Source: Variovorax ginsengisoli (GTDB taxonomy: Bacteria; Pseudomonadota; Gammaproteobacteria; Burkholderiales; Burkholderiaceae_C). From it: a DNA stretch of 64,000 bases. A program made the position numbers and the translations under genes. The stretch is from assembly GCF_030486595.1 (NCBI RefSeq), contig NZ_JAUJZH010000005.1, positions 231,205 through 295,204 of the forward strand. Direction: 5' to 3'. Under the pieces are notes generated by a model that did not search any database, had not been told where the DNA came from, and saw only the letters and a list, made by a program, of their open reading frames with translations. Shown here one piece after another: positions 27,756 to 36,564 of this stretch (the stretch's first letter is position 1; each line of letters starts with the position of its first letter).

Positions 27756-28718
27756 TCAAATGTCCAGCACCAGTTCCTCCGACCTGGACCCCGAGCAGCA
27801 GATCATCATCGTCTGCCCCGCCGCCTTCTCGTCATCCGACAGCACCAGGTCGCGATGATCGGGCGTGCCCGAAATGACCCGCGTCTCGCAGAGGCCGCAG
27901 ACGCCCTGCTGGCAGGACGAGGCCACCGCCACGCCGCAGCTGCGAAGGCTGTCGAGGATGGTCCGCCCCGGCGCGATCTCGATCACGCGGCCGCTCTTCG
28001 CCAGCCGGACCGCGAAGCCGCCCTCGGTGGCCGGCGCCTCCTTGGCGCCGAAATGTTCGAGGTGGACGCGCTCCGGCTCGATCGCCCGCGTCGCGGCTTC
28101 GAAGCCCTCGATCATCGGCTGCGGACCGCAGCAATAGAAGTGCGCCCCGGGTGGCGCCTGGCCGACGATCGACGCCAGGTCCAGGCGGGCGCCATCGCTC
28201 GCATCGCTGAAGCTCAGGTGCACGCGATCGGCCAGGGCGCTCTGCGACAGTTCCTCCAGCAGCGGCGCGTGCGAACGGCTGCGGGCGCGGTAGTGCAGCG
28301 TCCACGGCCGCTGCAGCGCCCGCAGTCGCTGCGCCATGCTCCACAGCGGCGTGATGCCGATGCCGCCGGCGATCAGCACGCTGTGGGGCGCTTGCTCCAC
28401 CAGACCGAAGTGATTGCGCGGGCCCGCGATGTCGATCAGCAAGCCCGCGCGGGCGCTGTCGTGCATCCAGGCGGAGCCGCCGCGGCTCGATGCCTCGCGC
28501 TTGACGCCGATGACATAGCGATGGCGCTCGACCGGATCGTTGAGCAGCGAATAGCTGCGGTTGAGCCCGCCGGGCAGCTGCACGTCGACATGCGAGCCGG
28601 CCGTGAAGGGCGGCAGGGGGCGGCCATCGGGTGCGCGCAGATCGAACAGCAGCACGTCCTCGCAGGCGTAGCGGACGGACCGGATCCTGGCTTGCAGGGT
28701 TGCATCTTGAGTCATCAT
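27756..28718 (-). CDS. PDR/VanB-family flavin and 2Fe-2S oxidoreductase
   Basis: A 320-residue class IA oxygenase reductase: FMN-binding RSYSLLN, NAD-binding IAGGIGITPLWSM, and a C-terminal plant-type ferredoxin domain with CQQGVCGLC and a final Cys in MICCSGS. It passes electrons from NADH to a terminal Rieske oxygenase, as in phthalate dioxygenase reductase and VanB. It is the last gene of the minus-strand operon that starts with the oxygenase at 34555, separated from it by five transporter genes. It begins 2 bases after the livF stop. Confidence 0.93.
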   Translation of the reverse strand: MMTQDATLQARIRSVRYACEDVLLFDLRAPDGRPLPPFTAGSHVDVQLPGGLNRSYSLLNDPVERHRYVIGVKREASSRGGSAWMHDSARAGLLIDIAGPRNHFGLVEQAPHSVLIAGGIGITPLWSMAQRLRALQRPWTLHYRARSRSHAPLLEELSQSALADRVHLSFSDASDGARLDLASIVGQAPPGAHFYCCGPQPMIEGFEAATRAIEPERVHLEHFGAKEAPATEGGFAVRLAKSGRVIEIAPGRTILDSLRSCGVAVASSCQQGVCGLCETRVISGTPDHRDLVLSDDEKAAGQTMMICCSGSRSEELVLDI

Positions 28719-28720
28719 CT

Positions 28721-29449
28721 TCAGACCTTCTCGAGGCCGATGGCGCTGTTCAGCAGCGCCGGATCGGCACGAAGCGCCTCGGTGCTGCCGCTGAACACCG
28801 GCACGCCGCGTTCGAGCACCACCATCTCGTCGGCGAAATCCAGCACCACGTCGACATGCTGTTCGACCAGCAGGCAGCCGAGCCCGGTCTGAGTGGCCAA
28901 TTGCTCGATGGCCTGCATCAGCTCGTCGCGGACCTTGGGTGCGAGGCCTTCGAGCGGCTCGTCGAGCAGGAGCACCCTGGGCTCCGCGACCAGCGCGCGG
29001 GCGACCGCCAGCATCTGCTGCTCGCCGCCCGAGAGCTGGTTGCCGCCATTGCCGCGGCGCTCGAACAGGCGCGGAAACAAGCCATAGGCCTTCTCCAGTG
29101 CCGGCCTGACCGCACGCCCGTGCATGGCCGCCACGAGGTTCTCCTCGACGCTCAGCGAGGCGAAGATGTCGCGCCCTTGCGGCACATAGCCCAGCCCGAG
29201 CCGGGCCCGCTCGAACGTGGGCATGGCGCCGACCGGGCGACCGCCCAGCCGCACCGCGCCGCGCTGCAGCTGGGCCAGGCCCATGGCCGTGGCCAGCGTG
29301 GTGGTCTTGCCGGCGCCGTTGCGGCCGATCAGGCCGACCCGCTGCCCCTGCCGCACGGAGAAAGACAGGCCCTGCACGACCGGCGCGCCGTTGTAGCCCG
29401 CGGTGACGTCGTCGAACACCAGTTCGAAGGAGCGCTCAGTGGCTGGCAT
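28721..29449 (-). CDS. livF: Branched-chain-type ABC transporter ATPase, LivF-like
   Basis: A 242-residue ATPase: Walker A GRNGAGKTTT, signature LSGGEQQMLAVARAL, Walker B VLLLDEPLEGLAP, H-loop VEQHVDVVL. The GYVPQGRDIFASLSVEENL segment is typical of LivF. The start at 29449 lies inside the end of the upstream LivG gene (14-base overlap). In this operon the cargo is probably an aromatic acid or amide rather than an amino acid, judging from the flanking oxygenase. Confidence 0.92.
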   Translation of the reverse strand: MPATERSFELVFDDVTAGYNGAPVVQGLSFSVRQGQRVGLIGRNGAGKTTTLATAMGLAQLQRGAVRLGGRPVGAMPTFERARLGLGYVPQGRDIFASLSVEENLVAAMHGRAVRPALEKAYGLFPRLFERRGNGGNQLSGGEQQMLAVARALVAEPRVLLLDEPLEGLAPKVRDELMQAIEQLATQTGLGCLLVEQHVDVVLDFADEMVVLERGVPVFSGSTEALRADPALLNSAIGLEKV

Positions 29450-30197
29450 GCGTGGTTCTCCCGAAATAGATCTGCTTGACCTGGTCGTTGGCGGCGATCG
29501 CCGCCGGCGCGCCTTCGACCAGCAAGGCGCCCGCCGCCAGCACCACGATGTGGCGCGCAAAGCGGAAGACCAGGTCCATGTCGTGCTCGATCAGCAGGAT
29601 CGCGAGGTCGGCGGGCAGCTGCTCGATCGCATCGAAGATCCGGCCGCTCTCGCTCTGGGGCACGCCCGCGGCCGGCTCGTCGAGCAGCAGCGCGCGCGGC
29701 CTCATCGCCAGTGCCAGCGCGATCTCGACCAGCCGTTGCTCGCCCAGCGCCAGGGTGCCGACGATGCGCCGGGCGATCCGCTCCAGCCCCAGCGCGCCGA
29801 GCGCGGCATGGGTGTCGTCCAGCACGCTCTGCGCCTGCGCGCCGCGCTGGAAGACCCGGGCCGCCAGGCCGCGGCGATGCAGCACCGCGGTGCGGACATT
29901 GTCCAGCACGGTCATCTCGCGGAACAGGCGGCTGATCTGGAAGGTGCGAACCAGTCCGGCGCGCACGCGGGTGTCCTGCGACAGCCGCGTCACCGGCACG
30001 CCATCGAGGAAGACGGCGCCGGACTGCGGCCGCAAGGCGCCGCTCAGCAGGTTGACCAAGGTGGTCTTGCCGGCGCCGTTGGGGCCGATCAGCGCGGTGC
30101 GCGCGCCGGGCGCGAGCGACAGCGAGACGTCGTCGGTCACCTTCAGGCCGCCGAAGGCCATGCGCAGGCCCTGCGCCTGCAGCCGGGGCGCGCTCAT
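29436..30197 (-). CDS. livG: Branched-chain-type ABC transporter ATPase, LivG-like
   Basis: A 253-residue ATPase: Walker A GPNGAGKTTLVNLLSG, signature LALGEQRLVEIALAL, Walker B LLLDEPAAGVPQSE, and IEHDMDLVFRFA. RTFQISRLFREMTVLDNV is the LivG-type Q-loop region. The signature has LAxGEQ where LSYGEQ is usual. It overlaps livM upstream by ATGA and livF downstream by 14 bases. The start was set at the ATG next to the livM stop; a longer frame is antisense shadow. Confidence 0.92.
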   Translation of the reverse strand: MSAPRLQAQGLRMAFGGLKVTDDVSLSLAPGARTALIGPNGAGKTTLVNLLSGALRPQSGAVFLDGVPVTRLSQDTRVRAGLVRTFQISRLFREMTVLDNVRTAVLHRRGLAARVFQRGAQAQSVLDDTHAALGALGLERIARRIVGTLALGEQRLVEIALALAMRPRALLLDEPAAGVPQSESGRIFDAIEQLPADLAILLIEHDMDLVFRFARHIVVLAAGALLVEGAPAAIAANDQVKQIYFGRTTHASH

Positions 30198-31231
30198 GGC
30201 GTGCTCCCGCCGTTGCCGCGCCGCCGCCACCAGGCCGTGATGCCGGCGCGGAGCATGTCGACCAGCTGGATCAGGCCGCCGGGCAGCGCCATCATCGTGG
30301 CGACCAGCAGCACGCCCAGTACCAGCAGCCAATGGTGCGGGCTCAGTCCCGAGGCGACGTGCTGGATCACCATGTAGGCGATGGTCCCCATGATCGCGCC
30401 GGCCAGCCGCGAGGTGCCGCCGAGCACGACCATGATCAGGACGCCGGCGGACAGCTGGAAGTCGAGCATGCTGAGACTGGCCACCTTGGTGGTCTGCGCC
30501 GTCAACGCGCCCGCCAGGCCCGCCACCAGGCCGCCGATCGCATACACGGCGAGCAGGTGCGGGTAGACCCGCCCGCCCAGCGCTTCGACGCGGCCTGCAT
30601 CGAGGCGGATCGCGCGTGCGGTCAGGCCGAACGGCGAGTCCACGAGTTTTCGCAGGCCGAGGAACGCCACCACCAGCACGGCCAGGGTGTAGAGGTAGCC
30701 GGTGCGGCCGGCGAAGTCGAACTCGAACCGGCCGAGCAGGGGCGCCACGCTGAAGCCGGTCAGCCCGTCGTCGCCGCCCGTGATGTCGCGCGCCCAGTTG
30801 GCGAACTCGAGCAGGATCTGCGAGGTGGCGATCGTGAGCATCACCAGCGTCAGGCCCTTCGAGCGCAGCAGCACGGCGCCGCTGGCCAGCGCCACGGCCG
30901 CGCCCGCGAGCCCGCCGACGGCCAGGCCGAGCAGAGGTTCCGGCGAGACATGCATCGCGAACAGCCCGGCCGCGTAGGCCCCCGCGCCGTAGAGCGCCGC
31001 ATGGCCGATCGATGCGATGCCGGCCTGGCCCAGCACCAGGTTGAGCGACAGCGCGAACAGCGCCATCGCGCAGATGTTGGTGAGCAGTCCGAGGTCGCTC
31101 GGAAACAGCCCGTAGGCGGCCAGGCCAAGGGCGGCCAGGCCGCATTCGGGCAGCAGCGGCCAGGGCCTGCGCGCCGCGGCCGGCGAGGCCGCGAGCGGGA
31201 GCGCGTCGAGGGTGGCGGCAGGGGGCGTCAT
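30194..31231 (-). CDS. livM: Branched-chain-type ABC transporter permease, LivM-like
   Basis: A 345-residue integral membrane permease with about nine hydrophobic segments and the LivM pattern ALSLNLVLGQAGIASIGHAA near residues 60-80, LGLAVGGLAGAAVALASG and LFPHLLAVYAIGGLVAG-like helices. An N-terminal extension of about 25 residues is Ala/Pro-rich. It overlaps livH (GTG-start gene) by 4 bases upstream and livG downstream. Confidence 0.92.
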   Translation of the reverse strand: MTPPAATLDALPLAASPAAARRPWPLLPECGLAALGLAAYGLFPSDLGLLTNICAMALFALSLNLVLGQAGIASIGHAALYGAGAYAAGLFAMHVSPEPLLGLAVGGLAGAAVALASGAVLLRSKGLTLVMLTIATSQILLEFANWARDITGGDDGLTGFSVAPLLGRFEFDFAGRTGYLYTLAVLVVAFLGLRKLVDSPFGLTARAIRLDAGRVEALGGRVYPHLLAVYAIGGLVAGLAGALTAQTTKVASLSMLDFQLSAGVLIMVVLGGTSRLAGAIMGTIAYMVIQHVASGLSPHHWLLVLGVLLVATMMALPGGLIQLVDMLRAGITAWWRRRGNGGSTP

Positions 31232-32097
31232 GCGTGCCTCCCGAACAGCCCGTTCGGGCGCACCAGCAGGACCAGGAACATGGTCGCGAAGAACGCGATC
31301 GAGGAGAGTTGGGGAACCAGGTATTTCATGGTCGTGTCCACCATCCCCAGCAGCAGCGCGGCCAGGAACGAACCGAACAAGGTGCCGTGGCCGCCGACGG
31401 CGACCACCGCGAGAAAAGTCACGAGGTACTTCGATGCATAGGCCGGCTCCATCGGCAGCAGTTCGGCCCCGGCGATGCCGCCCAGCGCCGCCAGGCCCGC
31501 GCCGGCCGCGAAGGTGAAGGCGTAGATGCGCGTGGTGTCGATGCCGACCGCCTGGGCGATCGGCGCGTTGTCCACCGCTGCCCGCACCTTGATGCCGAAG
31601 GACGAGCGTTCGACCGAGAACCAGAGCGCGGCCAGCACGCCCAGGCCGAGTGCGGTCACGACCAGGCGATGCACCGGCACCGAGCGGTGGCCGATGTCGA
31701 CGCTGCCGGTGAGCGAGTCCGGCAGCTTGAGCGTCGTCAGGGCCGAGCCGAACAGCAGGTCGGCCAGCGCGATCAGCACGAACATGATGCCGATCGTGAC
31801 CAGCATCTGGTCGAGTTCGGGGCGGCGGTAGAAGCGCCGGATCAGCAGCCGTTCGATCGGCACCGCCGCCAGCGCGACCGCCGCCACCGCGACCACGATT
31901 GCCGCATAGGGCGGCAGCCCGAAGCGCGCCGGCAGCGTGGCCGCGATGAAACCCCCGAACATCGCGAAGGCCCCATGGGCCAGGTTGGTCACCCGCATCA
32001 GCCCCATCGTCATCGAGAGCCCGATGGTGATCATGAAGAGGATCATCGCGTAGGCAATCCCGTCGAGCAGGATGCTTCCCAGCAGCGTGGTCGTCAC
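31228..32097 (-). CDS. livH: Branched-chain-type ABC transporter permease, LivH-like
   Basis: A 289-residue permease with the LivH signature GLSMTMGLMRVTNLAHGAFA and about eight membrane helices, ending VLLVRPNGLFGR. It starts with GTG at 32097, 16 bases after the substrate-binding protein gene. LivH and LivM form the membrane channel used by the two ATPases. Confidence 0.92.
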   Translation of the reverse strand: MTTTLLGSILLDGIAYAMILFMITIGLSMTMGLMRVTNLAHGAFAMFGGFIAATLPARFGLPPYAAIVVAVAAVALAAVPIERLLIRRFYRRPELDQMLVTIGIMFVLIALADLLFGSALTTLKLPDSLTGSVDIGHRSVPVHRLVVTALGLGVLAALWFSVERSSFGIKVRAAVDNAPIAQAVGIDTTRIYAFTFAAGAGLAALGGIAGAELLPMEPAYASKYLVTFLAVVAVGGHGTLFGSFLAALLLGMVDTTMKYLVPQLSSIAFFATMFLVLLVRPNGLFGRHA

Positions 32098-32113
32098 GTC
32101 TGGCCCCGGCGTG

Positions 32114-33298
32114 TCACTTCGCGGCCCGCAATTCGGGCGAGCGTCCGTGGTCGGGCTGCATGTCGAAGGTGAGGATCTCGCGATTCACCAGCTTGCCGGC
32201 CGCGTCCTTTTCCACCACCCGCACATAGACGTTCTGCACCAGTTCGCGTGACACCGCGTCGATCTTGACCGGCCCGCGCGGACTCTCCCATTGCCAGCCC
32301 TTGACGGCCGCCAGTGCCTTGGCGCCGTCGGGCCGCCCATCGGTGGCCTCGATCATCTTGTAGATGACCGTCATGCCGTCGTAGGCGCCCACCGCGGTCG
32401 CGTTGATGATGGTCGAGGGCGAGATCTCCGCCGCCGCCTTGATGAACTGCTGGTTCCTGGCCGAGGGATGGACCGGCGAGTAGTGCAGCGCGGTCTCCAG
32501 GCCGAGCGCGGCGTCGCCGATGCCGGGCAGGTCGACCTCGCTGGTCTCGCCCGTGCCGATGAAGCGGATGCCGGCCTGCTTCAGGCCCGCTTCCGAGTAC
32601 GCCTTGATGATGGCGTACGTGGGCGGGCCGCCCGGGCCGAAGACGAAGATCGCATCGGGCTTGACCGTCTTGACCTTCTGCATGAAGGGCCCGAAGTCGG
32701 TCGTCTTCAGCGGCACCCGGATCTTCTCGACCACCTGGCCGCCGCCGGCCGCGAAGGTCCTGACGAAGGCGGTCTCGGCATCGAGGCCCGGACCGTAGTC
32801 GCTGACCAGCGTCACGGCCGTCTTGACTTTCTTGTCCAGCGCGTACTTCGCCGCCGGCACGGTCACCTGCGGCAGGGTGTAGGAGGTCCGCAGCAGGAAG
32901 TCCGACTTGTCCAGGATCGACGAGGTGGCGGCATTGAAGATCACGCTCGGCACCTTGGCCTCTTGCGCAATGGCGGCGACGGCCAGCGCGTCGGGCGTGA
33001 AGAACAGGCCGCCGATGTACTGCACCTTGTCCTTGACGACGAGTTCCTGCGCCAGCGCCTTGGCCTGCGCCGGGTTGATGTCCGCCAGGTCCTTCCAGAC
33101 CACCTCGACCTGGTGGCCGCCCACGCTGGTGCCGTTGATCTTCTGGAAGGCCTTCACGGTGGTCTCCCACATCTTGCCGCCGACCGAGTAGGGCCCGGAC
33201 AGCGGCGCGATGATGCCGACCTTGACGGTATCGGCCCGGGCGGCGGTGGCCAGGGCGAAGGAAAGGGCAATGGCGCCCGCGAGCAGGTTGCGGATCAT
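32114..33298 (-). CDS. livK: ABC transporter substrate-binding protein, LivK-like
   Basis: A 394-residue periplasmic binding protein. The signal peptide is about 22 residues (LLAGAIALSFALATAARA), followed by VKVGIIAPLSGPYSVGGK and YIGGLFFTPDALAVAAIAQE, typical of Peripla_BP_6. It should capture the substrate for the LivHMGF channel. Its place between a Rieske oxygenase (27 bases upstream) and the permeases suggests an aromatic carboxylate or similar ligand, not leucine. Confidence 0.92.
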   Translation of the reverse strand: MIRNLLAGAIALSFALATAARADTVKVGIIAPLSGPYSVGGKMWETTVKAFQKINGTSVGGHQVEVVWKDLADINPAQAKALAQELVVKDKVQYIGGLFFTPDALAVAAIAQEAKVPSVIFNAATSSILDKSDFLLRTSYTLPQVTVPAAKYALDKKVKTAVTLVSDYGPGLDAETAFVRTFAAGGGQVVEKIRVPLKTTDFGPFMQKVKTVKPDAIFVFGPGGPPTYAIIKAYSEAGLKQAGIRFIGTGETSEVDLPGIGDAALGLETALHYSPVHPSARNQQFIKAAAEISPSTIINATAVGAYDGMTVIYKMIEATDGRPDGAKALAAVKGWQWESPRGPVKIDAVSRELVQNVYVRVVEKDAAGKLVNREILTFDMQPDHGRSPELRAAK

Positions 33299-33325
33299 GG
33301 GGTTGTCTCTCTGGTGGGGTGGCGG

Positions 33326-34555
33326 TCAGGCGGGCGTGGCTTCGCGAACGCCGGCCTCGGCGTAGAAGTTGCCCGAGCGGATCTTCACGAGCGCCTCGGA
33401 TTCGTCGAAGTGCACGCCCAGCGGATCGCCGCCAGCGGCGACGATGGCGATCTGCTTCTTCATCATCCGGCGCAGCATGCCGATGCCGCGGTCGCTGGTG
33501 GCCAGGTGCTCGTCCGAGTGCAGGTTGACCGGGCCCTGGCCGCCCTGGGCCTCGTAGTCGCCTGGGAAGTCCTGCTTTTCTTTTTCGGAGAGCTCCAGCC
33601 ACGACTTGCCGTTGTGCATCTTGAACGGCTCGAAGCTGCCGCCCTTGCTGGTGCGCACCGCGAAGAAGCCGCGGAAGTGGGTGTCGTCGACCGCCACGTG
33701 CCAGCCGATCCAGCGTCCGCGGCCGGCCGACAGGTCGACCTCGGGAATCGCCGAGATGTTGGGCAGCAGCGCCGAGTTGATGCGGTCCATCGAGCGGCCG
33801 TCGGCGAAGTTGCGATAGGCGTGGTAGATCACGCCCGACTCGACCGGCTCGAACTCCACGCGCGGCATCACCTTGAAGCCTTCGGCGAACTGGATGCCGC
33901 TGAAGGTCGCATGCAGCACGTGCACGTGGTACGGGTCGACGACGTTTTCCCAGTTCTGCAGCCAGTGGTAGGGAATGTGGGGGTCTTCGACGCGGTCGGC
34001 GTAGCCGGCGAAGCCGTCGCCCACCACCTCGATGAACTCTCCGTCCTCGAGGTCTTCGAGGATGTCGTAGCGCGGCAGCACGGGTTTCTTCTCGGGCGGG
34101 CCCATGTAGGCAAAGACCAGGCCGTAGCGCTCTTCCACCGGATACCACGGCTGGCGGGCCGATTCGCGATGCTGGCCGCCGTCCGGCTCGCAGGGCTGGT
34201 TGAGGCAGTGGCCTTCGACGCTGAACAGCCAGCCGTGGTAGCAGCAGCGGATGCCTTCTTCTTCGACCTTGCCGAAATAGAGCGAGGTGCCGCGGTGCAT
34301 GCAGCGCGGGTACAGCAGGCCCGCGCGGCCGGCCTTGTCGCGGAACAGTACGAGCTCCTCGCCCAGCACGCGGACCATCTGCGGCCGTTCGGTCACTTCG
34401 CTCGACAGGCCCACGGGCTGCCAGTAGCGGCGCAGGTATTCGCCCGCGGCGGTGCCGCGCGAGACGCCGACTAGCGTGTCGTCGGCATGGGCGGGGGGGT
34501 GGTTGTAGGCGCTTCCCTGGAGTTGGGAGATGTCGCGGATCGGGATCGTCTTCAT
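33326..34555 (-). CDS. Rieske aromatic-ring oxygenase, large subunit
   Basis: A 409-residue oxygenase alpha subunit. The Rieske cluster ligands are Cys85, His87, Cys104 and His107 (CMHRG and CCYHGW), and the mononuclear iron site lies in NWENVVDPYHVHVLH. It belongs to the VanA/phthalate-dioxygenase side of the family, with a C-terminal ligand-binding domain. ATG at 34555 has AGGAA upstream and gives the natural start; a longer frame to 34612 adds unrelated residues. First gene of the operon with livKHMGF and the reductase at 27756. The substrate is unknown; O-demethylation or ring hydroxylation are the options. Confidence 0.92.
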   Translation of the reverse strand: MKTIPIRDISQLQGSAYNHPPAHADDTLVGVSRGTAAGEYLRRYWQPVGLSSEVTERPQMVRVLGEELVLFRDKAGRAGLLYPRCMHRGTSLYFGKVEEEGIRCCYHGWLFSVEGHCLNQPCEPDGGQHRESARQPWYPVEERYGLVFAYMGPPEKKPVLPRYDILEDLEDGEFIEVVGDGFAGYADRVEDPHIPYHWLQNWENVVDPYHVHVLHATFSGIQFAEGFKVMPRVEFEPVESGVIYHAYRNFADGRSMDRINSALLPNISAIPEVDLSAGRGRWIGWHVAVDDTHFRGFFAVRTSKGGSFEPFKMHNGKSWLELSEKEKQDFPGDYEAQGGQGPVNLHSDEHLATSDRGIGMLRRMMKKQIAIVAAGGDPLGVHFDESEALVKIRSGNFYAEAGVREATPA

Positions 34556-34608
34556 CGTGGGTTCCTCGCGTTCAAGGGGTGGTCGAACAAGCTGATGTAG
34601 GAAGAATA

Positions 34609-34637
34609 TCAAGTATCTTGAAAATCAAGATACTTAG
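34609..34637. promoter_or_regulatory. Twin palindrome, probable MarR operator
   Basis: Two near-identical palindromes sit between the oxygenase and marR: TCAAGTATCTTGA (34609-34621, perfect) and TCAAGATACTTAG (34625-34637), 16 bases apart centre to centre. They also form a 10-base inverted repeat, AAGTATCTTG with CAAGATACTT, around five bases. MarR dimers usually bind such sites, and two sites fit control of both divergent genes. Confidence 0.6.
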
Positions 34638-34672
34638 TTACCCCTATACTTTTGCAAAGGTCACCGCCCGCC

Positions 34673-35293
34673 ATGCCAGCCAACACACGCAAGAAAACAC
34701 CCGCTCCAGCCCCCGTCCAGGCCCATCTCGAGCTGCGGGAAGCGTTGGGCGGCACCCTTGCGGAGCGGTCGCAAGGCCTGCAGGCAGACCCCCTCTGGGG
34801 CAACTCGGATGTGCTGATCGGGCAATGGAGGACGCAGTTCGCGCGCGACGAGGTCGATCCGCTGACCTTCGGGATCCGCATCCGCCGCATCGCCATGCTG
34901 CTGGACGAGGCGTCCGCGCTCGAATGCGACAAGGCGGGCCTGACGCTCAACGAGATGCTGTTGCTGATGGCCTTGCGGCGGGTCGGCCCGCCCTACGCGC
35001 TGCGCCCGACCGACATCCTGAAGATGCACAGCGTGACCTCCGGCACCGCCACCTACAGGATCGACCAGCTCACCAAGCAGGACCTGGCGGAGCGGATTCC
35101 GGACCCGAGCGACCGGCGCGGCTACCTGATCCGCCTCACTCCGCGCGGCCTCGAGATCATCGACGGCATCCTGCAGCGCCTGATGGTCGAGCATCGCCGG
35201 CTGCTGGCGCCGATGTCGGATATTCCCGGCGCCTTCGAAGTCTTCGAGGAGTCCTTGCGCCTCTACGAGCGCTGCATCGGGCCGCGCGAGTGA
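34673..35293 (+). CDS. MarR-family transcriptional regulator
   Basis: A 206-residue regulator with a winged HTH: LNEMLLLMALRRVGPPYALR, TDILKMHSVTSGTATYRIDQ and the wing DPSDRRGYLIRLTPRGLE. About 40 residues at the N-terminus are extra to the fold. ATG at 34673 was preferred over an upstream TTG. It is divergent from the oxygenase-transporter operon and a twin palindrome lies between them, so it probably represses that operon until the substrate is present. Confidence 0.9.
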   Translation: MPANTRKKTPAPAPVQAHLELREALGGTLAERSQGLQADPLWGNSDVLIGQWRTQFARDEVDPLTFGIRIRRIAMLLDEASALECDKAGLTLNEMLLLMALRRVGPPYALRPTDILKMHSVTSGTATYRIDQLTKQDLAERIPDPSDRRGYLIRLTPRGLEIIDGILQRLMVEHRRLLAPMSDIPGAFEVFEESLRLYERCIGPRE

Positions 35294-35326
35294 GGGGCCG
35301 CGCGAACAACACGCCGATCCGCTGAG

Positions 35327-36490
35327 CTACGCTTTCGCCTGCTGCGCAAGCTCGGGCACCGGGCCTACGTAGCGACCGCGCGGGCGGATCACCTGGGTCC
35401 CGCCCAGTTGCTCCAGGCTGTGGGCCAGCAGCCCGACGCTGCGCGCGGTGGCGAAGAGGCCGAAGGCCGCGTCCGCGGGCAGCCGATGGTGCGCGACCAG
35501 GGCCGCCAGGGCGACGTCGATGTTCGGCCGCAAGCCGGTCTCGCGCGTCACCTTCTCGATGAAGCGCGCGATCACCCTCGGCGGCTCGAACAAGGCCAGC
35601 AGGGCAGCGGCGCGCGGATCGCCTTCGGGATAGAGGTGGTGACCGAATCCGGCCAACGGCATGCCGGTCGACAGGTAGTGCGCCAGCACCTGGTCATCGC
35701 CCAGCCGCTCCACCTCGCTGAACAGCGCCTGGACGCGGCCCGAGGCGTCGCCGTGCAAGGGGCCAGAGAGCGTGGTCAGCCCAGCCAACAGGCAGGCCGG
35801 CAGCGACGCGCCGGTCGACGCCGCGATGCGGGCGACAAAGGCCGAGCTGGTCAACTCGTGGTCGACCAGCAGCACCATGGCCGTGCGCAGCAGCTCGGCC
35901 ACCCGCGGCGTCTGCTTCCAGCCCTGCGCGAAGCGCAGGTGCAGCGGCTGGCGCCCCGGCTGGGCGCCGAAAGCGTTGGCCAGCAGACCCACCAGGCCCT
36001 GGCCTTCGGTGTGGAGCACCCGCGTCAGGCGCCCGCGGATCGAGTGCCCGCTGGCCGCCAGGCCGGCCAGGGCGGTGAAGGCGGCGACCCGCCCAGGCTT
36101 GCCCGAGCGCATCGGCGTGGCGCACGAGAAGTCAGCGGGCTGCTCGGCGTCCCACAACAGTCGCGCCACGTCTTCCAGGTGGGCCGCCCGGGCCAGTTCC
36201 ACCGCATCCTGGCCGCGGTAGTACGGGCGCTCGCGAAAGAACGCGCACAGCGCGGTCGGGATGCTGGGCTCCGAGCCGAACAGCGTGTTGGCGGCCAGGG
36301 TTTCGTGCTTGCGGCCGGCCTGCTTGCGCTTGGCCAGGGCGGCCACGTCCTCGGCGCGGTAGAGGCTGCGGCGCGTATCGGCCGGGTCGGGCGCGACCTC
36401 CAGCTTGCCGCGGCTGACGTAGGCGTAGACGGTCTGGGGCCGCACGCCGAGGAGGCGACAGGCCTCGTCCATCGATATCCAGGAAGCCAT
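35327..36490 (-). CDS. Citrate synthase-family protein with N-terminal HTH
   Basis: A 387-residue fusion. The first about 55 residues are an excisionase/MerR-like HTH (MDEACRLLGVRPQTVYAYVS, then GKLEVAPDPADTRRSLY); the rest is a citrate synthase fold. Equivalents of the catalytic residues are visible: His in SGPLHGDAS, His in GFGHHLYPEGDPRA and Asp in NIDVALAAL. The Arg that usually follows the second His (GFGHR) is His here. It may be a metabolite-sensing regulator or a DNA-binding enzyme. It is divergent from the dehydrogenase operon; ATG at 36490 was chosen because the HTH starts there. Confidence 0.85.
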   Translation of the reverse strand: MASWISMDEACRLLGVRPQTVYAYVSRGKLEVAPDPADTRRSLYRAEDVAALAKRKQAGRKHETLAANTLFGSEPSIPTALCAFFRERPYYRGQDAVELARAAHLEDVARLLWDAEQPADFSCATPMRSGKPGRVAAFTALAGLAASGHSIRGRLTRVLHTEGQGLVGLLANAFGAQPGRQPLHLRFAQGWKQTPRVAELLRTAMVLLVDHELTSSAFVARIAASTGASLPACLLAGLTTLSGPLHGDASGRVQALFSEVERLGDDQVLAHYLSTGMPLAGFGHHLYPEGDPRAAALLALFEPPRVIARFIEKVTRETGLRPNIDVALAALVAHHRLPADAAFGLFATARSVGLLAHSLEQLGGTQVIRPRGRYVGPVPELAQQAKA

Positions 36491-36517
36491 GGTCGGAATG
36501 CAAAGGGTCTGAATATG

Positions 36518-36540
36518 TTGATTATATAAATCAATATTGA
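36518..36540. promoter_or_regulatory. Palindromes between divergent genes, possible operator
   Basis: TTGATT-N5-AATCAA (36518-36534) is a perfect inverted repeat in an A/T-rich patch, overlapped by the palindrome TCAATATTGA (36531-36540). It lies between the HTH-citrate synthase gene and the dehydrogenase gene and could be the binding site of the former. Confidence 0.4.
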
Positions 36541-36564
36541 CGCTTATATCAAGCATTAATTAGC

